Assembly (NCBI GenBank): GCA_949752735.1 | Contig: OX457038.1 | Span: 65,872,182-65,936,181, forward strand | Direction of reading: 5' to 3' | From: Lumbricus terrestris | Lineage: Eukaryota; Annelida; Clitellata; Crassiclitellata; Lumbricidae | Length of the DNA stretch: 64,000 bases | In this document: piece by piece, positions 49,901 through 61,100 of the stretch | How the letters are laid out: each line of letters opens with the position of its first letter | Numbering within the stretch: position 1 is the first letter of the stretch | Made by a program: the position numbers and the translations under genes | The notes under the pieces: model-generated | Databases searched by the model: none | What the model was told of the DNA's origin: nothing | Seen by the model: only the letters and a program-made list of their open reading frames with translations

Positions 49901-52125
49901 GTAGTCAATGACATCTACGGTCTTAGGTCCAATACCTCAGTAATTTATACCACATGAAGACAGTTGCAATGATCGAGGCTCACCTCAACGACTGATTGGT
50001 TTGAAGAGGAGCTGCTGCTTTGTCTCTGGCAGCCATTCAAAGCAAAACCCGGACCAGTTCTGTCGGTCAAAGTCCGAGCAGTTCCAGGCTCATATGGCTC
50101 GTCCATGAAGGCTGGCTTTGTACGACTCTGAAACCAAAACCAGAGACCCACCCAATAAAGACAATGTAAGGTCCAGCGCAGTACATACAGCAAAGCAACA
50201 CAAAGAAAAGCGAGGAAAATTATGCAATACGAAAAAGCTAACGTACGGCAAGATGGATGAAGCTGCAATTTAAGATACTTAAGGCAGGACAGGGCGAGAG
50301 AAGGGTAAGCTCATTAATTACATATTCCAGCAAAAATTAGCCATCACGTGCTTTTCATTCAGTGCAAAATGCTAAAGTAAAATGATACAACTTGACATTT
50401 ATAAGTAAATCCGAACCAACCTGGAACCAGTGTTTGTAGACTGATATCACCCGCTTTGCAATGCGACTGTGACGGAAGGAAACCAAAATCGCCTGCGACA
50501 TAAGTCAATAAACGCTGCACAATCTCAACACAAATATCTAATCATAAGTGTCGCTACAGTGAAACCCCCAAAAGTTGCTCCCAAAAAAGTCGCTCCCCAA
50601 AACCAAAAATTCACTTCCCTGCTCCTTGCACACAAGGCTACATACACGACTGTTTGATTTCACAAGCAAACAATTTCACACACATATAGTTAATAATGTT
50701 ATTCTCTCTATAAATGAATATACTCTATTACTCTAAAGTATTTTTATGTGATTTGTACAATGAAGGATACAATTAACACCTTAGTTGCTGCGAACTCGTT
50801 AAAGCAAAGTCATGGGCACTTTGGTGTGACCTTGCACGCGTAATAAATTTATGTAATAATAATAATAATAATGGGAAACGCATTTTCTTATACGACATGC
50901 AAAATGGATCTCGCATATAAAGGCTCAAAGCAATGATTCACAGTCAATAATTAGTGCTACACTACAAGTTTTGTACCATAGTTTGTTAACAAGCACAGCA
51001 TGTTAAGTTAGCTTTGGGTAATCGGTATATAAAAAAACAGCAGTTTTTTATGCAATGTTTCGATGTCAAGATAGGAATTTCGATCAATAAAGCTGCTCTG
51101 GCATGATCTCAAATTTTCATGCATGACATTAATGAATCAAAACAGTGCAAAAACCTGATCAATATTAAGTCAACGACTTCCTAAGATGCTTACTCATGAA
51201 AGGCGTAACAATGACGAGAAGAGAACGACAACAATGATGAAGATGATTGACGATGACTCATTATGATGAAATCATAAAAAAGAAATAACAGAGATAGTAC
51301 TACAAGCAACATAAAAAATAACATCAGCAAATATCAGGTGCCTGACAAAACAGAACAACTGCAAATCTGCTGAAAGAGATTTTTAAAAAAACACAATCCA
51401 ACCTGATGCAGGATTTCGAGGACGATGTTAACATTCTCACGCGACATATAAAACACGGAGCGGACCAAAGCACATTCGCTTTCCGTGAATGTCTTCTGGC
51501 CCTCTGGTGATGAGTATTGAAGAATCACCCCAACCCCGGGCAACATATCCGGCTTATCTTTTGGAACTCTCTCAGGAACGATGCCAAATGAAATCCTGGT
51601 TTTAAAAATATACGTATTAATTAAGTTGGGTCATCCATTGCAAGCTATTTTTTTTAGCTGAACTCGCATTTTAGATCAATGAAAATCACAGAGATATAGA
51701 CATCGTTCAGTTTTACACACTTACAAAAGCAGCTAAATGTGAGATCACATTAAGATTGGAGGCTGCAGATAAAGTAGATTACAATAGATTAAAATAAGAC
51801 ACAATAAATTAGATCAATTAGACTAAATCACACTCACCCAATTCTCTAACTTGAATGCTAATGGACTTTAATTTTGACTAAATGAGTTCACTTGAACTGA
51901 CAATTCAATCCATCATTTATGCAACAAAATTGATAATGGCATTAAAAATTAGTCAAATCTGATTCATCACATTTGCTTACATATATCACATTATGTCAGT
52001 TTAGATTGTATAAATAACATTTTACAATATAACCCAATTGAGACATAAGAACCATTTAGAAAACAATCTCTTTGTGAGTCTTGAAAAACAAAAACATCTA
52101 CTGCTAGTATCTAATGCTAACTAAT

Positions 52126-52156
<31 letters not shown>

Positions 52157-55100
52157 CCTTAGAACCAGATAAAGAGATTCAGCGAAATGTCACTGCATCA
52201 TGAGAATTAACAGAATTCTTGACAATAGGAAACAAACAAAAGGACGATACACATACTTTTCAGCGAGCATTCCACTTCGACTCGACTGCATGAACTCTGT
52301 GACCCAACGAATGATCACTTCCTGCAGAGGCAGGTAAGAATCGCTCACCTGCGACGTCTGACCAGTCACCTGATTCTGATGCTGAGGCAGGGCATCTAAA
52401 ACGCATCACGAACATCAAACAATACACTCATCTTTTTGCCTCTTTGCCTGCGAACGTTTGAATAGCATTTTGATCAATCACAGCTTCACTTGTGTTAGAT
52501 TTTTGAAAACATCGCTCATCGGTCTCTCTTTAGGTGGTTGCTGTATAAATCCACAATAACCATAATTTGGGGGTGTGGTGGTGTAGTGGTGGCGTCGTTG
52601 CCTTGAAGCTGGAAGGTTCGAAGTTCGAATCCACCTCAAGTCGCCGCGTAGGGACCTTGAGCAAGTCCTTCACTCGCAATTGCTTGGGCGCTTCGGCGTG
52701 AAACTCTGATGCAGTGTCTGCTCTGCGGTCGGGACCGCCTCTGAGTAGGGTGCTTGAAGGGGGAGGGCTATAACAGGTGCACATACAAACAAATAATCAT
52801 TACTATACAGACAACACAAAAGCAAGCATAGGCTTCATTGGTACCAACAGATATTTGCTGCACGACTGTTGCTGTTTGCCACCTGATTGTCTCAAAGATT
52901 AATAGGCTACCCTAAAAGGTTACCTCCTATCCATTTTGGGTATCACTCGGTATCCCAGGAAGTTGCACCATTTCTCTGTATGCAATGTCAATTTCAATGT
53001 CTCTGGAGCAATAAATTACTAATTGATTGATTGATTAATAACATTGACCAACTGTCACGATTACATGTCTATAAGTAGTAATGGAGAAAAGTCAATCTCT
53101 CTACTAGTAGCAACTTGCATGTCAAAGTTTTCTGAACACAGAGTAGAGTTTGGCTGGATTTCTTTCACAGACTAAGCACAATCTTACAGTGATATCATAA
53201 TGCGATACAAAAAATATGATATCTAATTATCACGATAATAATAATAATAATAACTTTACCATTCGTAGGACAGTAAATGTCAGTGGCATCAAAATCCGGG
53301 AAAATTCGGACGACATAAAACTGGTAGAATTTCCTGAAGAGGAATTCAAAGGAAGCCTCTTGATTGCTCCACATCACCTTTGCAGCCTAAAAATAGAATG
53401 GATATGCCTTATAAGACACTGCAAATATAAATGTTCAGAGACTGTGCCATATAAATAGATTAAGAATAAAAAGGAATTAAAAGACAAATCACAGTGGATA
53501 AATTTATTCATTTTCCTCAGATTATGATAGTGCTATGGATCATAAAAAACCTCGGAGAAAATAACAGAACATGAACGAATAGCATCACTGGACTTCTTTC
53601 TCATTGGAAAGATTTCTCTTGCATTTATATAACGTTTCATTTGACTTTCCTTAGTATACATCGACCACTATCTTAGTTTACATAGCAACACAGAAATGAG
53701 TGGAGCACTCAAAGAGTGGTATAAATTTATTTATATATTATATATATATAAGTAATGCAATCTGGAACGTGATATCTCAAAAAGTTACCTGTATGACCGA
53801 AGGGATGCTAAAATAGTCATTCCTAATATTAACAAGACACAACTTGGGAAAAAAGATCTTTAACAAGAGTCATGTGAAAAGAAAATACCTCAGTAACGAT
53901 GCATTTGAGAATCCATTCGAGATAGAAACAGAGGGAGCCACTGCTCTGCGGATCAACTCCTAACAAATAACAGTTAACAGTCACTGCTGCATTTTCTCAT
54001 ACCTTTGTTAATTACGGCAAATAATGACTCACCCAGCCCCTGCAATCATCTGCACAATGGACCCGTGCATCATGCGTGGATCAACTTAACTTATTATACT
54101 AAATCTTAGGGCCCCCAGAAATTCGCGATCTTGCACAGCGCAACTTTTGTGCAAATTTCCAGGTTTAGCGCAACAGCGCAAAAATTGGCAATCCGCGCGA
54201 TTTTAGCGCAAATTTTGACAAAATCTTGCGAATTTATCTAAATTGGGCTTTGATTGACTTAAAATCACCGCGGCCCATGACAGTTCAACATAACAACGAC
54301 GACCGATGTGCGATAATCAAAATGGCGGCCGCCGAATGGGATCAAATTATAGATGAATTTTTAGTTAAAGATCGATGTTTTTGTAGTAACGCACAAACTT
54401 ATAGTATAAAAAAATCCAGAACTTCACGGCCACACAATAAAATGTGTTAGACGAAGTTTCTCAAAGCGGTCACACAGCAGCGTCGCTTGCTGCCTCGGCT
54501 TATGACAGAACGAACGCAGTATAGGCGTCAGGCGTGCAATCAAAGACGGAAGACTAGTACTCAGCACGTTGTGTAACTTGGTGATTCATTATAATATAGG
54601 CAAATATAATACTATTTTGAAGTTACATTTGTAATGAGCGTAGATTTCGGTGGGCGTAAATTTTGCAAAATTAAAATTATTTGCGATCGTCTGAATACAC
54701 TCATCTTATGGTTATAGGAACTTTATAACTGCATTTTGGCTTGATTGTCTAATTTCTAGAACGCCAAAGCTTTACACTAAATGACAAAAAACACTGTTAG
54801 ATACTTTGGTACACTGATTTAATGAAAATTAACGAACATTTTGATTTTTTACCTTGCGCAAAATTCGCGCAAATTTATCGTTTTTGGTGTGCAATTTTTT
54901 CAATTTTTTGGCGCAAATTTCTGAGGGCCCTAAAATCTACACTAGTTTCACTCAGTCCACCAACCCAAGCTAATCTGCATAACAACACATAAACAATCTA
55001 ATCCTAAGGTTTTATTCATGGATAACAATTGCTTTAATTTCTTAAAAACAATGGAGTCGAGCTTCTCACCTCGGTCTGATATTGGAATTAGGTTTCGGAA

Positions 55101-58100
55101 GATACGATCGCAGTTCTCCGGCGCATTGTCCATCAGAATCGAATACCATGCGATGAACAACTTCATGCCATCCTAAAACATCACGGAAAGAATGCATGAG
55201 AAAAAGTGTCAATAAAAGCACAAAACAGATTAAATTCAGCATCATCTGAAATGCATACAGACAAAAAATAATGCTCAAGAAATGAACAATAGCATAAAAT
55301 GGTGAAATCTTAACACATTATACAAAATTATAGAGTGAAATTCAGCATCATACTACATACATTGCAGAAACAGCTCTCAAGACACTGGCAAAATTTTGCA
55401 CATTATGTACAATGAAATTCGAGCACAGTTCTAAACAATATTCAGTATTTTAACAAAAGCACAATACAATAAAATATATTTTTCTTAAATCAAAGAAGAT
55501 CAAGAGTTCCGAACATAGCGTTAGTTCTGAACGAGAACCCATTGGCTGTCAAGCAATGCCTTTGATAGGTACTCAGATGGCAATATATATTGATGCTCAG
55601 TTACATCAAACAGCACACGTTAGCTCTTCAGCCGCAGCTTTCCAATCAATCACCTAAAGAACTCCTTTGAAGCAATACTCAAGAAACCTCAATGGAATAC
55701 TTTAATATTAAACAAGGGTAAAGAAAAACCCGATTTGAATTTACAGTTCATAGTTTCAATTCCTGGTATCTTGAACTTAGTTACTTCATGTCAAAGTCGA
55801 CATCACTCCTTAATTCACCTAAATACATCTGAGAGATTAAAAAAAACTCTAAAATTATAATTGCTAATTCTTACCTTCTGAAATGCAGAGCATCTCAACA
55901 GCTTGCTCAATATCTGCCCTAAGATCAAACACAAACACACTTGTTAAATACGTACGTTAAGTCGATATCTGCTTAATCATTCAATGAATCACTGCTTCTA
56001 ACTTTTAAGATTCTTCCTTAAATACTAGCATAATCCATTTTCTTTCAGCAAGACGACAACGGCAATTTTAAAATAAATCTGTTATCTGTGCTATTAAAAA
56101 AGTCAGACAATCATCTGGACAACCATTTCAACAACCAGCTAGACACCCAGCCTGACAACCAACCACATAACCAGCTTGCTTGTCTATTTGCGTAATTGTC
56201 CACGACTGCTTGTCTCTGCCTGTCTACTGTTGCTAAATATTCTGCGGTAAGTCTGAAAAAAATTAAAATGAAAAGACAATAATTGTTGGAAAGATATTGA
56301 AAAATCTGTTAGAAGTGAATATTCCAATGACACACCTAGACTGTGACACTGCCATCGCTTGTTAATAAGATCGGGCAAAACACAGAGAATTTTCTACAAG
56401 AGAAATACAAAAAACATGCTCAGCAAATGTCACTCGTACAAAAAATAACCAGAAATATTCTGCATTCATAAAAATCAATTGCAACACGCAGCTCTTAATT
56501 TCTTCACAGAATTATCTGAAAGAACTTTCTCTAATCCAATCTGAAAAACAACTCTTATACTGCGACTATCAAAAACCAATGGTCATTTTGAATCGACAAA
56601 TTTTTTTAAAAATTGCAGTCAATTACACAACACATCAATTCAATTCAATAAAAATTATAAAATATTCACTCAATCTAGAAATCTAGCCGATGAGAGACCT
56701 GTGAAACTAGTTACAGTTCTACAAGTGACATAAAGCCGAGCTTGGCCTCAAGAATTATCAGTGTCCTGCATCTTTAATTAGTACTATGGGAACCACAATT
56801 CTGTTCATCCTTCGACGGAAGAGTGAAGATGTGTGCTGGGGCCGTGGATATATTTTTTTGCCACAGGGTTTTAAGCAGACTTGCAGAATCAGTTGGAGCT
56901 TCCAATGTTGTTCAGCAATGATTTGTGGTTGGCTAAAACAGTGGTTTCAACCTTTTTCTAATGGCGGAACCTTTCCAAAAGTGCGTGAGTTGCTCGCGGA
57001 ACCCTGTGCATTTCACTCACCCAGTAGTTAAAGAAAAGCTTAGGCCTACATAGTCTACAGCTGTAACTTGTAAAATTATGCAATATATGATTAAATGCAC
57101 GTCACTTGCACTTCTGGTGCAGTCAGCTGGCTGTTTATACAGAACAGATCTCGAGCATTCAAATAGTTTAAAATCAATAATTTATGAGAATGTTTTGCTT
57201 GTCTGACTGAAGAGTTTGAAACGCAGGCAATCTATAGGCCTAGTAGATTCCATATGATGCATATGCCTTCTGAATAACAAGTATTCGAACAACATAATTA
57301 TAGAAAACAACAAAACATCCGTGTATAACTGTCATTTTAAGCAAGATGATTGAAGGCTGTGAAAGAATTTATTAATTGTTAATACTGTTGTGATTTCAGT
57401 TGGTGCCATAAAAAATTTCGAACAAACTGACGCAAACTCCTGGCTGACGCCCGCGGAACCCTTGGGTTCCGCGGAACCCCGGTTGAAAATCACTAGGCTA
57501 AAACATTAACCCAACAAATCACACTTCTGAAGACTTAATTTTCTATCAGCAGATACCATGCTAACTATTTAGTCCTGGGCACGACGTTAAACTGCATCCA
57601 TCCTCCGCCACAGAGAACCAACAACTTCCCTGTGCCGGTCCTAAGCCCGGACAAAGGAGGAAGGTTTGCCAGATGGGTGGCGATACGCTGGCAGTAAAAG
57701 ACCAAGACGATTGAAATCCGCAAAAACCACAACACAAGTGACATAGCGACCCAGATGCTTCAAGGTGTCATGATGTGGAGCAGACATGCACAGGCCGGTC
57801 AGGACAGACCGGTGGAGAGTCGGGGGAGAGCGTGGGACACATACGGGCATTGACCCAGGTTGTCCTTCATACCTCTCTCCCAGTATTCTCTTCATTCAGA
57901 CAAGGTGGTCTAACTGCTCCAAGATGTTAATGGTATGGAGCAGACCTGCTGACTGGACCTGTTGAAGCTGGGCAGCATGACGCGAGACAGACTCAGACAG
58001 AGAGTGGTGTCGGACTCTTACGGGCATTGAGTCCAATGATACTGATGATGATGCTAACTATTGATTAACAAAACTCATAACTCTGTTCTTTTGAGTAAAG

Positions 58101-61100
58101 ATCAAAGAGTAAACCCCAAACACATCCTTTAATATCAAACACCAAATCTTTAACAGCGCCCATAATCAATTTCTCGATATAAACCTGGTGACTAGAGAGA
58201 TAGGCCTTTCTTACTTCAAGCGTGTAAAGAACAAGATCCATTTCTTCTCTCTGTGGGTTACGAGAAGCTGATAACAAAAAAATGCTACAATTTAGTTTCA
58301 GGCACTGCGAACAATAAAAGACATGCATAAACTTCAATCAAAGAATTTTAAACTATTTAACAATTAGCGCTGTGCATACGCAGGAAATAAACTGTCATAA
58401 AAATTATGGCAAACATTTCATTCAAATGGCATTTGACTGATTCACATGGACAAAAGATTTACAACTCAGAGGCAAAAGATTTACAATTAAAAGTCATGAG
58501 AAAAGGCATACAAGAAATCTACGAGAAAAGGCATACAAGAAATCAACTCAGATAACTATGGATCTTTATGCATATTAGCTACTATAGAAGTGCAGCAGAT
58601 ATGGAATACAATGCAGCTTGGAGAATAATCAATGAGAACACTCAACACATAAAAAACTGATGAGTTGACTGATCAAGAGCAATATTTTTTTTAATGAGAG
58701 GTGAACAAGCACCAGACGTAGGCCATTTAAATATGGTAGCTGGTGTTCAAATGCAATCATATTCAAATGTATTTAAATTTAAATTTCAAATTGTAAACAA
58801 TGCTTGATCAATGAAACCGTAGGTAAGTAAGTAAATTCATTTGTTATTATCCATTTAAAAAACAACTTTGGGTGTACAGACATCTAAAAAACACAGAACT
58901 TTAAAAAGTATCTATCATAATAACAATAGATGTTTTGCACATCAGTCTGTCGGAATTATGTGATGATGGGCAGAGAGTAGCTATTGATACAACATAACAT
59001 GCTATGTATTGTACATTACGACATGATATTACAGACATCACATCACATTTACATCACATTCAAACCTACAATACATGACAGGCATAAAATTATACTACGA
59101 CACCCTACACCATCACATAACATTACCTCTTGGTTCCTCGCTCCAGAACTACTATGGCTCAGTCTCAATCATTTGCCTCAACTTCTCTTTTGAACGTATT
59201 TCCTCCCTTCTGCTTGCTCTACACTTATGTCTAGCAGTCTCTCCTTCCTTCTCACTTATCAAAACCTGCTTCTTCTTGTGGGGCCTTGCACACTGGGAGT
59301 GCCTCTGAATGGCTCACGCTACTAGAGGCACTCTATAAATGCCTAAATACAATGACATTACATTTGCTCATAAAACCAGCGTCCTGCTCACCTTTAGTCG
59401 ACAGAACCAATTCGGCCGCTGTGAAACCCTCGTGAAACAAATAGTAGATGTAAGAGAAGTTCTCATGATAGAAGTGCTTCAGTTTTTTCAATTCGTAATT
59501 ATCTGTCGAAGGCAAACACGTCCAGTAATTATTTAAATAACTCAAAAGTCAATCAACAAAAACAATAACTTCTATAAAAAAGATTTGAGGCTGTATTCAT
59601 GAGGAGTGAGGTTTTCACAGAGTTAACAAATCAACGTGCTCTTAAAATAATTAAAATGTCATCATTATCACACAAGCACTATAGCAGCTGATCAGGCATA
59701 TCTAAAATGCCAGCTGTTATTTGTTTATTTATTGTGAAAGAAAACAACGAGAATACAAGTGTAAATAATAAAAGAAACAGATCAATCACTTCACAACAGA
59801 AAGCCCGCAAAACCTCATTTAAAGCTGATAAATGTCACAGTACAGTGGCACCGAGAACACGATTCACATTTCAATCAACGTTTACAAGTCACACAGACCA
59901 CAAACTAATGTGGCTGAAACCACAGAAGTTTAAATAGTACCGTTCATTAGACAATTAATAGTTCAAATAGCACAGAAATCACAACGGAAGCAAATAAACA
60001 AAGCAAATTCTGTTACAAAATTACAAAGAAACATGAAAAAAGGGAAAAAATAAAAACTCACTAACTTACATACTGAGGTGTACACTGTACACGCTTGCAA
60101 CCAAAACAATCCAAAAAATTCACTGTGATACTCATTTCAACAGCATGGGCAGCTGGAATTCAATGAGTCTTCAGGTTTTTTAAAAAGATGGGAGAAAGAA
60201 AAGAATCCCGGAAAACCACTGGCAGAGACTTCCACAGAAATGGACCAGCGTGCAAAGAGACACGAACACTGATACTTTGGAATAATTGGATATATATATC
60301 TTACTGAACACATGGAAGTAGACACACAGGGAAGCACCTCTTGAATGCCTATCAAAAGAACTGTGAATAGAATACACAAGTAGGGACATTGCACTCCAGA
60401 ACTGCAATATGACGCTGGACCCGTGCTTTATCTGAATCCTTCGACATCGTGATTATGCTAATATGCAATCACTCACTCAAAGGTTACTTCTAGGTAAAAC
60501 TTCATTTCATGAACAAAATCCTATTGTCCGAACCAATCAGGAAACAATAGAAAATCTAATCTCATCTAATCTTATATACATTTGTAAAGCATTTCTCACA
60601 GCAGAGCTATTCAGAAACTTATGCTCTCAGACCCATGAAAGAGAAAGATCTTCAAGCAGTGAAGATATGCTGGAAAATCTCGTCCAGAATCCTGCTACGA
60701 ATTGCAGGGGGAAAGTCATTCCATTGCGATGGACCCACGCCCCCACAATTTAGTGAAAGCAAAATGCTGGACCAATGAGGTTCATGACCGTGGTAGAAAT
60801 AGGCCGAGGCAGTAGGCAGAACGAAGAGGATTTCAAATCATGCAGAGAGCCAATTGTATGTACATGAAGTCACAAAGGCATTTAGGCTCCAAGTCCTGAT
60901 GGGACTGGGTAAGTATGTAAGTAAGTTATTCACCTTAATTCTCAGAACTTTGCAGACCACATTCTGAGTTACAAATGACAATTTATACATATACATACGC
61001 ATGTACATTGAGAGACAAGTATAATCAGAATATAGCATTCGAATAAGAAACGTTTGTCACATTCGATCGTCAGCCTTCGGGACAACTCTATCATGGCCCT

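Noticed and set aside
56184..56260. Possible extra RALGAPA exon near '[17 protein letters not shown]'
   Set aside because: Exons 4 and 5 already join in phase and align without a gap to the human sequence; the stretch has no similarity.
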